DNA from: Microbacterium sp. CSI-V
GTDB lineage: Bacteria > Actinomycetota > Actinomycetes > Actinomycetales > Microbacteriaceae
DNA: 64,000 bases
Assembly (NCBI RefSeq): GCF_001984105.1
Contig: NZ_MTQM01000007.1
Location: forward strand, 248,001-312,000
Reading direction: 5' to 3'
In this document: positions 16,947 through 25,796 of the stretch, in pieces
How positions within the stretch are numbered: the stretch's first letter is position 1
How the letters are laid out: every line of letters begins with the position of its first letter
Program-made: the position numbers and the translations under genes
The notes under the pieces: model-generated
Told to the model about the DNA's origin: nothing
The model's input: the letters and a program-made list of their open reading frames with translations, nothing else
Databases searched by the model: none

Positions 16947-17988
16947 CCGTGGCATCCTGCACTTCGCCCACGAGCTCTTCGATGACGTCCTCGAGGAACA
17001 GCACCGCGCGCACCTCGCCGGCCTCGTCGCGCACCTGGGCGAGGTGACGACCCGAGCGTCGCATGAGGGCCAGCGCGTCTTCGAGATCGGTCGACTCCAG
17101 CACCGACACCATGTGGTGGATGCGCTTGGTCGGGATCGGCCGCGCCATGTCGGCCTCGTCGTCGGGCCCCTCCGCCACCCGCAGGACGTCCTTGAGGTGG
17201 ACGTACCCGGTCGGATGCCCGTGCGCGTCGACGATCACGTACCGCGAGTACCCGTGGACCGCCACCGCCCGCTCGATCTCGGCGGGCGTGGTCGTCTCGG
17301 GGAGTGTGACGAGATCGGCCATCGGGACGGCGATGTCGGCCGCTTTCTTCTCGGTGAACTCCACCACGGCGGTCACCGTGCCGGCCGCGTCGTCGAGGAC
17401 CCCCTCGCGGCGGGACTGGTTCACGATCGTCGCGACCTCGTCGAGGGTGAAGGTGGAGGCCGCCTCGTCCTTCGGCTCGACGCGGAAGAGCCGCACGATG
17501 TGGTTCGCGGTCCAGTTGAGCGCCACGATGACGGGGTAGAACGCCTTCGACACCGCCACGAGCGGCGGGGCGAGCATCAGCACGGCCCGGTCGGGCAGCG
17601 AGAACGCGAGGTTCTTCGGCACCATCTCGCCGAAGACGACGTGCAGGTACGACACCACCAGCAGCGCCACGACGAACCCGGCGACGTCGACCGCCGTCTC
17701 GGAGAGTCCCGTCAGCCCGAGCGGCCCGGCGAGGAGGTGATGGATCGCGGGCTCCGACACGTTCAGGATCAGCAGCGAGCAGATCGTGATGCCGAGCTGG
17801 CAGGTCGCGAGCATCAGCGTCGCGTGCTCCATGGCGTACAGCGCGGTCTTCGCCGACCGCGACCCGCGCTCGGCGAGCGGCTCGACCTGCGAGCGTCGGG
17901 CGGAGATCACGGCGAACTCGGAGCCGACGAAGAAGGCGTTGGCGGCCAGCAGGACCACCAGCCAGGCGATTCCGGCCCAGTCGCTCAT
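16927..17988 (-). CDS. DUF21/CBS-pair membrane protein (CNNM/hemolysin family), short form
   Basis: Transporter-like protein of 353 residues. It has an N-terminal DUF21 (CNNM) membrane domain of about four hydrophobic segments, followed by a cytoplasmic CBS pair (VPMADLVTLPETTTPAEIE and later ESTDLEDALALM). The family includes Mg2+/Co2+ efflux-related CorB/CorC proteins. The C-terminal CorC_HlyC domain seen in its neighbour is absent. ATG 17988 overlaps the upstream gene's stop by 4 bp (ATGA), so the two DUF21 paralogues form one coupled operon and may act together. Ion specificity is inferred. Confidence 0.9.
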   Translation of the reverse strand: MSDWAGIAWLVVLLAANAFFVGSEFAVISARRSQVEPLAERGSRSAKTALYAMEHATLMLATCQLGITICSLLILNVSEPAIHHLLAGPLGLTGLSETAVDVAGFVVALLVVSYLHVVFGEMVPKNLAFSLPDRAVLMLAPPLVAVSKAFYPVIVALNWTANHIVRLFRVEPKDEAASTFTLDEVATIVNQSRREGVLDDAAGTVTAVVEFTEKKAADIAVPMADLVTLPETTTPAEIERAVAVHGYSRYVIVDAHGHPTGYVHLKDVLRVAEGPDDEADMARPIPTKRIHHMVSVLESTDLEDALALMRRSGRHLAQVRDEAGEVRAVLFLEDVIEELVGEVQDATARRRFV

Positions 17989-19328
17989 CGCTGGTCACCC
18001 CCCTTGGCCGCGCGGACGAGGTCGGCGACCCCCTCCTCGGACGGGGCGGGGGTGAACTGCACCCGGTCGACGCGACGACCGTCCATGCGGTGGACGGTGA
18101 GGACGCCGTCCTCGACCTCGACGGTGTCGCCCACCTTCGGGATGCGTTCGAGCTCGGCCATCAGGAATCCGCCCACGGTGTCGTAGACCTCTCCCTCGGG
18201 GACGCGCACGCCGGCGCGGTCGAGGAGCTCGTCGGGGCGGAGGTCGCCCGGGAAGGTGAGGGATGCCGCGGTGCGCACGACACCGGCGCGGGATCGATCA
18301 TGCTCGTCGAGGACCTCGCCGACGATCTCTTCCACCAGGTCTTCCAGCGTCACCACACCCGCGGTGCCGCCGTACTCGTCGACGACGATCGCCATCTGGT
18401 AGCCGCGCGAACGCAGCTCGGAGACGAGGGTGTCGAGGTGGACGGTCTCGGGGACCCGCAGCGGCTCGGTGGCGAGGGCGGCGACGGGGACGTCGCCGCG
18501 TCGGTCGCGGGGCACCCCGACGGCCGCCTTCAAGTGCACGACGCCGATGATGTCGTCCATCGACTCGTCGTAGACGGGGAAGCGGCTGTGCCCGGTCCGG
18601 CGCGCGAGCTGGATGACGGCGTCGGTGGGCTCACCGGCGGCGAGCGCGTGCACGCTCGGTCGCGGGGTCATGACGTCGGCCGCGCTCAACCGGGCGAAGG
18701 TGAGGCTCCGGTCCAGAAGCGAGGCGGTGTCCTTCTCGAGCATGCCGGCGCTGGCGGAGCGGCGGACGAGGCTCGAGAGCTCCTCCGCCGTCCGCGCACC
18801 GGACAGCTCCTCCTTGGGCTCCACCCCCACCGCGCGCAGCACGCCGTTGGCGCTGCCGTTGAGGACGGCGACGGCGGGACGGAACACCGTGGTGAAGGCC
18901 ACCTGGAACGGAATGACGAGCTTGGCCGCCTGACGCGGGACCGCGAGGGCGAAGTTCTTGGGGACGAGTTCGCCCAGGATCATCGACAGGATCGTGGCGA
19001 TGGCGATGCCGAGCACGGCCGAGACCGGGCCGACGACCGCCTCGGGGATCGACCACGAGAGGAAGACGGGGCGCAGCAGGTTCGAGATCGCCGGTTCCAT
19101 CGTGTAACCGGTGAGCAGCGTCGTGAGGGTGATGCCCAGCTGGGCGCTCGAGAGGTGGGTCGAGGTGATCCGCAGCGCGTCGATCGTCAGCGACAGTCGC
19201 GTCTCGCCCGCCGCGCGGCGCGATTCGAGATCGGCTCGGTCCAGATTGACCAGCGCGAATTCGCTCGCGACGAAGAGTCCCGTGCCCACCGTGAGAAGCA
19301 GCCCCACGCCCAACATGACGTAATCCAT
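17985..19328 (-). CDS. DUF21/CBS/CorC-domain membrane protein (CNNM/hemolysin family), long form
   Basis: Full-length member of 447 residues. Order: N-terminal DUF21 membrane domain (about 1-190, including [17 protein letters not shown] and [13 protein letters not shown]), CBS pair (about 210-330, with [11 protein letters not shown] and [26 protein letters not shown]), then a C-terminal CorC_HlyC domain (about 345-430). The likely role is Mg2+ or related divalent-metal homeostasis at the inner membrane. ATG 19328 is preferred over GTG 19331; GGGGGTG lies upstream. It is the first gene of the two-gene operon and is divergent from the GH76 gene across 150 bp. Confidence 0.92.
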   Translation of the reverse strand: MDYVMLGVGLLLTVGTGLFVASEFALVNLDRADLESRRAAGETRLSLTIDALRITSTHLSSAQLGITLTTLLTGYTMEPAISNLLRPVFLSWSIPEAVVGPVSAVLGIAIATILSMILGELVPKNFALAVPRQAAKLVIPFQVAFTTVFRPAVAVLNGSANGVLRAVGVEPKEELSGARTAEELSSLVRRSASAGMLEKDTASLLDRSLTFARLSAADVMTPRPSVHALAAGEPTDAVIQLARRTGHSRFPVYDESMDDIIGVVHLKAAVGVPRDRRGDVPVAALATEPLRVPETVHLDTLVSELRSRGYQMAIVVDEYGGTAGVVTLEDLVEEIVGEVLDEHDRSRAGVVRTAASLTFPGDLRPDELLDRAGVRVPEGEVYDTVGGFLMAELERIPKVGDTVEVEDGVLTVHRMDGRRVDRVQFTPAPSEEGVADLVRAAKGGDQR

Positions 19329-19478
19329 CACGCGTCACCCCCGCTCGGCGCGGGAGAGGGTCGTCGGGGCTCGGGTCTACAACTGGGAGGGTCGTCCATC
19401 GTGCCCCCGATTCTAGGGCCTCGCACGCCCGCCGGCACCGGGCCGACGGCATCCGTTCCGACCCTCCAGGATGGGGGC

Positions 19479-20453
19479 ATGGATGCCACCCCTTCGACGC
19501 AGCAGCGCGCCGCAGCCGCCGAGGACGCGGTCATCACCGCGTACGTGCACCGGTACGGGCCCGTCGCGTGGGCCCACGCGGCGACGGCCGGCGACGGCGC
19601 CCGCACCTGGCACTACTGGTGGCATGCCCATCTGGTCCATGTGCTGGCCGAGGCCGAGCGGCACCGCCCGTCGGCCGCCCGACGACGACTGATCGGCGAC
19701 CTCCTTCGCGGTATCACCGTGCGCACGGCCGGGACCTGGATCACCCCGTTCTACGACGACATCGCGTGGATGGGACTCGCGCTCGCCGAGACCCGCCCTC
19801 ACGGTCGTGCCCGCGCGCGCATCGCGCGACTGCTCGCCGGGGCATTCGACCCCGCCGTCGGGGCGCTGCCCTGGCGCACGCGCAGCGTCCTCTACAACGC
19901 CCCCGCCAACGGACCGGCCGCCATGGTGCTCGCGCCCAGCCGTCACCGCGCCCTCGCCGAGCGGATGACGGCGTGGATGGCCGCGGTCCTCGACGATCCC
20001 GCGACAGGGCTCGTCCGCGACGGCATCGAGCACGGCGGCGTGCGTCCCGACCTGTGGACGTACAACCAGGGCGTCGCGATCGGGGCCGCCCTCGCCCTCG
20101 GCGACGGCACCCGCGCCGGCACCGTCCTGGAGGCCGTGGACCGGTGGTGCGCCGCCGAGGAGGGCCTGTTCCCCGCGGCCGGGGGCGGCGACGGCGGCCT
20201 GTTCGCCGGCATCCTGGCCCGCTACCTCGGGGTGGCCGCCTCCCGGATGGACGGCGAGGACGCGGACCGCGCGCGCCGCCTCCTCCGTCGCAACGCCGAT
20301 GCACTGTGGGCGATGCGCCGCGACGGGGCGTTCCCGGCCGATCCGCGCCGACCCGCGCTCCCGACGGGCGATGACCGGGATCTCTCCGTCCAGCTGGGCG
20401 CCTGGATCACGCTCGAGGCCGACGTCACGGCGTCGGCGTCGGTCACCAGCTGA
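19479..20453 (+). CDS. Glycoside hydrolase family 76 protein
   Basis: Predicted (alpha/alpha)6-barrel protein of 324 residues related to GH76 endo-alpha-1,6-mannanases. The Asp pair typical of the family appears in YDDIAWMGLAL, and the WTYNQGVAIGAAL and PANGPAAMVLA motifs are characteristic. There is no signal peptide or lipobox, unlike most secreted GH76 enzymes, so it may act on an intracellular mannoside or be exported otherwise. The start is ATG 19479 (AGGATGGGGG just upstream). Its stop overlaps the convergent GuaB1 stop by 11 bp. The substrate is inferred from family. Confidence 0.85.
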   Translation: MDATPSTQQRAAAAEDAVITAYVHRYGPVAWAHAATAGDGARTWHYWWHAHLVHVLAEAERHRPSAARRRLIGDLLRGITVRTAGTWITPFYDDIAWMGLALAETRPHGRARARIARLLAGAFDPAVGALPWRTRSVLYNAPANGPAAMVLAPSRHRALAERMTAWMAAVLDDPATGLVRDGIEHGGVRPDLWTYNQGVAIGAALALGDGTRAGTVLEAVDRWCAAEEGLFPAAGGGDGGLFAGILARYLGVAASRMDGEDADRARRLLRRNADALWAMRRDGAFPADPRRPALPTGDDRDLSVQLGAWITLEADVTASASVTS

Positions 20454-21903
20454 CCGGCAGGGCCTTGCCCTCCTCGTAGCCGGCGGCCGACTGCAGTCCG
20501 ACCCGGGCACGGTCGTGGAACTGGGCGACCGTCGCCGCTCCCGCGTAGGTGAAGGACGATCGCACCCCGGAGGTGATCATGTCGAGCAGGTCCTCCACCC
20601 CGGGCCGCTGCGGGTCGAGGTAGATGCGCGACGAGGAGATCCCCTCCGCGAAGAGCTCCTTGCGGGCGCGTTCGAACGGATCGAGGCCGCCGAACCGCCC
20701 CTGCACGGCCTTGGTCGAAGCCATGCCCCACGACTCCTTGTAGATCCGCCCATCGGCATCCCGCAGGAGTTGCCCGGGCGACTCGATCGTCCCGGCGAAC
20801 CACGAGCCGATCATGACGGATGCCGCGCCCGCGGCGAGCGCGAGGGCGACATCGCGCGGATAGCGCACCCCGCCGTCCGCCCACACGTGCGCCCCGGCCG
20901 CCCGCGCGGCCTCGGCCGTCTCGAGCACGGCGGAGAACTGGGGCCGCCCGACCGCGGTCATCATGCGCGTGGTGCACATCGCCCCGGGGCCCACGCCGAC
21001 CTTGAGGATCGAGGCTCCCGCCGCGGTCAGGTCGCGCACGCCGTCGGCGGTGACGATGTTGCCGGCCGCGATCGGGATGCCGAGGTCGAGCGCCGCGACC
21101 TCGCGGAGCGCGCGCAGCATCTGCTCCTGGTGGCCGTGCGCGGTGTCGACGACGAGGACGTCGACCCCGGCCGCGGCGAGCGCGCGAGCCTTCCCGGCGA
21201 CGTCGCCGTTGATCCCCACCGCGGCCGCGACGATGAGCCGGCCGTCGGCGTCGACCGCGGGGCGGTAGACGGACGCGCGCAGGGCGCTGCGCGCCGAGAG
21301 CGTTCCGACGACGCGATCGCCGTCGATGACCGGGACGATGTCCACGGCCGCTTCGCTGATGAGCGCGAACACGGCCCGCGGATCGCCCACCTCGCCGACG
21401 CCGACCGCGGGGGCGTCGTGCCGCGCGATGTCGCCGAGGGTGGCATCCGGGAGGGCCGTCGCCAGGCGTGGAGCGGGAACAATGCCGTGCACGCGCGAGA
21501 TGTCGATCGCGCCGTCCGGGCGCACCTCGGCCACCACGATGCCGCGCCCGGCGATGGGCGGAAGGATGCGGCGGGCATCGGCCACGGTCGCCTCGGGCGG
21601 GAGGACGAGCGGGGTGTCCCAGGCCACCGGTTGCGCCTTCACCCGGCCGACGGCGGCGACCAGGTCGGGGAGCGCCAGGTCCTGCGGCAGCACGCCGAGA
21701 CCGCCGCGTCGCGCGAGCGTCGCCGCGAGCCGCGGTCCGGTCACCGAGTTCATGTTCGACGCGACCAGGGGAAGAGTCGCCCCGCTCCCGTCCCCCGGCG
21801 CGAGGTCCACGGCGAGGCGGCTGCCCACCTCGGAATGGCGCGGGACCAGGAAGACGTCCGAGTAGGTGAGGTCGACATCGGGCTGTGCACCGGAGAACTC
21901 CAT
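20443..21903 (-). CDS. guaB1: GuaB1-type IMPDH/GMPR family protein (likely GMP reductase)
   Basis: TIM-barrel nucleotide oxidoreductase of 486 residues with an inserted CBS pair (about residues 95-205). The catalytic Cys loop reads GVGPGAMCTTR, and LPLVASNMNSVTG, DTAHGHQEQ and ADGGVRYPRDVALALAAGA are family landmarks. It belongs to the actinobacterial GuaB1 group, whose mycobacterial member has been reported to act as a GMP reductase (GMP to IMP) rather than an IMP dehydrogenase. The start is ATG 21903, 6 bases after GAGGTGG. The CBS pair suggests allosteric control by purine nucleotides. Confidence 0.88.
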   Translation of the reverse strand: MEFSGAQPDVDLTYSDVFLVPRHSEVGSRLAVDLAPGDGSGATLPLVASNMNSVTGPRLAATLARRGGLGVLPQDLALPDLVAAVGRVKAQPVAWDTPLVLPPEATVADARRILPPIAGRGIVVAEVRPDGAIDISRVHGIVPAPRLATALPDATLGDIARHDAPAVGVGEVGDPRAVFALISEAAVDIVPVIDGDRVVGTLSARSALRASVYRPAVDADGRLIVAAAVGINGDVAGKARALAAAGVDVLVVDTAHGHQEQMLRALREVAALDLGIPIAAGNIVTADGVRDLTAAGASILKVGVGPGAMCTTRMMTAVGRPQFSAVLETAEAARAAGAHVWADGGVRYPRDVALALAAGAASVMIGSWFAGTIESPGQLLRDADGRIYKESWGMASTKAVQGRFGGLDPFERARKELFAEGISSSRIYLDPQRPGVEDLLDMITSGVRSSFTYAGAATVAQFHDRARVGLQSAAGYEEGKALPVSW

Positions 21904-21965
21904 GGCATCCACCTCACCACATCCGATCAATGGCAAGACCCCGGAAGGAGCCAGGAATCCTCGGC

Positions 21966-21971
21966 TAGGCT
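21966..21971 (+). promoter_or_regulatory. -10 box TAGGCT for kgd
   Basis: TAGGCT lies in the divergent gap between guaB1 and kgd. It would give a leader of about 65-70 bases before GTG 22044. Confidence 0.35.
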
Positions 21972-22043
21972 GGAACGAGTGCGCAACGAAGACGACTGCG
22001 TGCATCCACAGGAATCTTCATCGAGGAAAGCAGGCGATCGACT

Positions 22044-25000
22044 GTGTCGAGCCAGGTGACGGGCGTCGGTACTTCGAGCGAGGGCGAGTTCGGCGCGAAC
22101 GAGTGGCTCGTAGACGAGCTCTACGAACAGTTCAAGGTCGACAAGCACTCCGTAGACAAGGCCTGGTGGCCGATCCTGGAGGCGTACCACCCGGTCGTCG
22201 ACGGATCCGCCGCAGCCGCCCCGCCTCCCGCGGCGGCCCCGACGGAGCCCAAGCCCGTGACCGCGCCGATCCCGGTGGTCGGGCAGGCGCCTGTGGCCCG
22301 CACCACGGCCAAGCCCGCCGCACCGCAGCCGATCCCCGCGCAGGCCCCCAACGCCGTGCCGTCCGCGGGCTCGGAGAGCACCGAGGAAGACCGGGTCACC
22401 GTCCTCAAGGGCATGCCGAAGGCCCTCGCGAGCAACATGGACGACTCGCTCACGGTCCCCACCGCGACGAGCGTGCGCACGATCCCGGCGAAGCTGATGA
22501 TCGACAACCGCATCGTCATCAACAACCACATGTCCCGCACGCGCGGCGGCAAGGTCAGCTTCACGCACCTCATCGGCTGGGCGCTCATCCAGGCGCTCAA
22601 GGAGTTCCCGAGCCAGAACGTCTACTACGCCGAGATCGACGGGAAGCCCTCCGTCGTGGCTCCCGCGCACATCAACCTGGGCATCGCGATCGACATGCCC
22701 AAGCCCGACGGCACGCGCGCGCTCCTGGTCCCCAGCATCAAGCGCGCCGACACGCTGTCGTTCGGCGAGTTCCTCGCGTCCTACGAAGACCTCGTGCGTC
22801 GCGCCCGCTCGAACAAGCTCACCCCCGGCGATTTCCAGGGCACGACGATCTCCCTCACCAACCCCGGCGGCATCGGCACCGTGCACTCGGTCCCCCGCCT
22901 CATGCGCGGGCAGGGCGCGATCATCGGGGCCGGAGCGCTGGAGTACCCCGCGGAGTTCCAGGGCGCGAGCGAGAAGACGCTCAACGAACTGGCCATCGGC
23001 AAGACCATCACGCTCACCAGCACCTACGACCACCGTGTCATCCAGGGCGCCGGCTCGGGCGAGTTCCTGAAGAAGGTCCACGAGCTGCTGATCGGTCAGC
23101 GCGGCTTCTACGACGACATCTTCGCGGCGCTGCGCATCCCGTACGCCCCGATCCACTGGGCCGCCGACATCAGCGTCGACCTGTCCGAGCGGATCGACAA
23201 GAGCGCGCGCGTGCAGGAGCTCATCAACTCGTACCGCGTGCGCGGCCACCTCATGGCCGACATCGACCCGCTCGAGTACGTCCAGCGCACCCACCCCGAC
23301 CTCGAGATCGAATCGCACGGCCTGACCTTCTGGGACCTGGACCGCGAGTTCGTCACCGGTGGGCTCGGCGCCAAGCGCGTGGCGAAGCTCCGCGACATCC
23401 TCGGCGTGCTGCGCGACTCTTACTGCCGCACGCTCGGTGTCGAGTACATGCACATCCAGGACCCCGGCCAGCGCCAGTGGTTCCAGCGCAACGTCGAGGT
23501 CAAGTACACCAAGCCCGGCCACGACGAACAGCTGCGCATCCTGTCGAAGTTGAACCAGGCCGAGGCCTTCGAGACGTTCCTGCAGACGAAGTTCGTCGGG
23601 CAGAAGCGGTTCAGCCTCGAAGGTGGCGAGTCCCTCATCCCGCTGCTCGACCAGATCCTGCAGGGCGCCGCCTCCGCGGGCATGGACGGTGCGGCGATCG
23701 GCATGGCGCACCGTGGCCGACTCAACGTGCTCACCAACATCGCCGGCAAGACGTACGGCCAGGTGTTCCGCGAGTTCGAGGGCGCCGTCGCCGTCGGCAG
23801 CAAGCGCGGCTCGGGCGACGTGAAGTACCACCTCGGCACCGAGGGGACCTTCGTCGGCGATGCCGGCGACGAGCTGCCCGTCTACCTCGCCGCGAACCCC
23901 TCCCACCTCGAGACCGTCGACGGCGTGCTCGAGGGCATCGTCCGCGCGAAGCAGGACCGCAAGCCCATCGGCACGTTCTCGTGGCTGCCGATCCTCGTGC
24001 ACGGCGACGCCGCCTTCGCCGGTCAGGGCGTGGTCGTCGAGACGCTGCAGATGTCGCAGCTGCGCGGTTACCGCACCGGCGGCACGATCCACGTCGTGGT
24101 GAACAACCAGGTCGGCTTCACGACCACCCCGACCGATGCCCGCACGTCGGTGTACGCCACCGACGTCGCGAAGACCATCCAGGCTCCGATCCTGCATGTC
24201 AACGGCGACGACCCCGAGGCCGTCGTCCGCGCCGCCGACCTGGCGTTCCTCTACCGCGAGGAGTTCCACCGCGACATCGTCATCGACCTCGTCTGCTACC
24301 GCCGCCGCGGCCACAACGAGGGCGACGACCCCTCGATGACGCAGCCGCTGATGACGAACCTCATCGAGGCGAAGCGCTCGGTGCGGCGTCTGTACACCGA
24401 GTCGCTCGTCGGTCGTGGCGACATCACCGAAGACGAGTACGAGCAGGCGAAGCAGGACTTCCAGAACCGCCTCGAGGTCGCCTTCGCCGACACGCACGCC
24501 GCCGAGACCGGGGCCAACCCGGTCGTCACGGCCGACGCGTCCGACGAGCCGGTCGTGGGCGCACCCGAGACCACGGGCGTCTCCCGCGAGGTCGTGCACC
24601 ACATCGGCGACGCCTTCGTGAACAAGCCCGACGGCTTCACGGTCCACAACAAGCTGCAGCAGTTGCTCGACAAGCGTTTCGACATGAGCCGCAACGGCAA
24701 CATCGACTGGGCCTTCGGCGAGCTGCTCGCCTTCGGTTCGGTGCTGATGGAGGGCACCCCGGTGCGCTTCGCCGGACAGGACTCGCGCCGTGGCACGTTC
24801 GTGCAGCGCCACGCGGTGCTGCACGACCGCGACAACGGCCAGGAATGGCTGCCGCTGGCCAACCTCAGCGAGAACCAGGGACGCTTCTGGATCTACGACT
24901 CGCTGCTCAGCGAATACGCGGCGATGGCCTTCGAGTACGGCTACTCGGTCGAGCGCGCCGACGCCCTGGTGCTGTGGGAGGCGCAGTTCGGCGACTTCGC

Positions 25001-25724
25001 CAACGGCGCCCAGTCGGTCATCGACGAGTTCATCTCGTCGGCCGACCAGAAGTGGGCACAGCAGTCCAGCGTGGTCCTGCTCCTCCCCCACGGCTACGAG
25101 GGTCAGGGACCCGACCACTCGTCCGCGCGCATCGAGCGCTACCTGCAGATGTGCGCGCAAGACAACATGATCGTGGCTCGTCCGTCGACGCCGGCGTCGT
25201 ACTTCCACCTCCTGCGCCGCCAGGCGTACCAGCGCCCCCGCCGTCCGCTCATCGTCTTCACCCCGAAGGCGATGCTGCGACTGCGCGGCGCGACGAGCCC
25301 CGTCGAGGACTTCCTCGAGGGCAAGTTCGAGCCGGTGCTGGCCGACGACCGCGGCCTGGACGGCGGCGCCGTGAAGCGCGTGCTCCTGCACGCCGGGAAG
25401 ATCCACTGGGATCTGCGGGCCGAACTCGACAAGAACCCGAACCCCGAGATCGCGCTCGTGCGTCTCGAGCAGTACTACCCGGCTCCCGTCGAGGAACTGA
25501 ACAAGGTCCTCGAGCGCTACCCGAACGCCGAGCTGGTGTGGGTGCAGGACGAGCCGGAGAACCAGGGCGCGTGGCCGTTCATCGCGCTCGAGGTCGCCGA
25601 TCAGCTGGGCGGACGCGGCATCCGTGTCATCTCGCGCGCCTCCGCGGCGTCGACGGCGACGGGCTCGCCCAAGGTGCACGCGAACGAGCACGCCGAGATC
25701 ATGAAGGCGGCGCTCGCGCGCTGA
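22044..25724 (+). CDS. kgd: Multifunctional 2-oxoglutarate decarboxylase/dehydrogenase (Kgd/OdhA)
   Basis: Giant 1226-residue TCA-cycle protein combining an E2-like succinyltransferase domain and the thiamine-diphosphate E1 domain, as in mycobacterial Kgd and corynebacterial OdhA. Order: short N-terminal helix (GANEWLVDELYEQF), Ala/Pro linker to about 115, acyltransferase domain about 120-340 (STYDHRVIQG near 326), then E1 from about 375 (GMAHRGRLN near 552; ThDP motif starting HGDAAFAGQG near 653 and ending VVNNQ). There is no lipoyl domain; it must work with a lipoylated E2 and E3 encoded elsewhere. The start is GTG 22044. In relatives the FHA protein OdhI/GarA inhibits it; no such gene is in this window. 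Confidence 0.96.
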   Translation: MSSQVTGVGTSSEGEFGANEWLVDELYEQFKVDKHSVDKAWWPILEAYHPVVDGSAAAAPPPAAAPTEPKPVTAPIPVVGQAPVARTTAKPAAPQPIPAQAPNAVPSAGSESTEEDRVTVLKGMPKALASNMDDSLTVPTATSVRTIPAKLMIDNRIVINNHMSRTRGGKVSFTHLIGWALIQALKEFPSQNVYYAEIDGKPSVVAPAHINLGIAIDMPKPDGTRALLVPSIKRADTLSFGEFLASYEDLVRRARSNKLTPGDFQGTTISLTNPGGIGTVHSVPRLMRGQGAIIGAGALEYPAEFQGASEKTLNELAIGKTITLTSTYDHRVIQGAGSGEFLKKVHELLIGQRGFYDDIFAALRIPYAPIHWAADISVDLSERIDKSARVQELINSYRVRGHLMADIDPLEYVQRTHPDLEIESHGLTFWDLDREFVTGGLGAKRVAKLRDILGVLRDSYCRTLGVEYMHIQDPGQRQWFQRNVEVKYTKPGHDEQLRILSKLNQAEAFETFLQTKFVGQKRFSLEGGESLIPLLDQILQGAASAGMDGAAIGMAHRGRLNVLTNIAGKTYGQVFREFEGAVAVGSKRGSGDVKYHLGTEGTFVGDAGDELPVYLAANPSHLETVDGVLEGIVRAKQDRKPIGTFSWLPILVHGDAAFAGQGVVVETLQMSQLRGYRTGGTIHVVVNNQVGFTTTPTDARTSVYATDVAKTIQAPILHVNGDDPEAVVRAADLAFLYREEFHRDIVIDLVCYRRRGHNEGDDPSMTQPLMTNLIEAKRSVRRLYTESLVGRGDITEDEYEQAKQDFQNRLEVAFADTHAAETGANPVVTADASDEPVVGAPETTGVSREVVHHIGDAFVNKPDGFTVHNKLQQLLDKRFDMSRNGNIDWAFGELLAFGSVLMEGTPVRFAGQDSRRGTFVQRHAVLHDRDNGQEWLPLANLSENQGRFWIYDSLLSEYAAMAFEYGYSVERADALVLWEAQFGDFANGAQSVIDEFISSADQKWAQQSSVVLLLPHGYEGQGPDHSSARIERYLQMCAQDNMIVARPSTPASYFHLLRRQAYQRPRRPLIVFTPKAMLRLRGATSPVEDFLEGKFEPVLADDRGLDGGAVKRVLLHAGKIHWDLRAELDKNPNPEIALVRLEQYYPAPVEELNKVLERYPNAELVWVQDEPENQGAWPFIALEVADQLGGRGIRVISRASAASTATGSPKVHANEHAEIMKAALAR

Positions 25725-25729
25725 CGCGA

Positions 25730-25774
25730 TACGACGGAGGGGCCCGGTCATCGCGACCGGGCCCCTCCGTCGTA
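25730..25774. terminator. Strong hairpin terminator after kgd
   Basis: A perfect 20-bp stem (25730-25749 with 25755-25774) closes a 5-base loop (ATCGC). It begins 5 bases after the kgd stop and faces the convergent hydrolase gene, so it can serve both strands. Confidence 0.85.
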
Positions 25775-25796
25775 CGGGATCGGGTGCGGAAGGGCC

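Noticed and set aside
21927..25751. A very long open frame (1274 codons) on the minus strand opposite kgd
   Set aside because: It mirrors the kgd reading frame in a GC-rich gene, has no recognisable domain and shows low-complexity His/Arg/Val/Asp composition; it is a codon-bias shadow.
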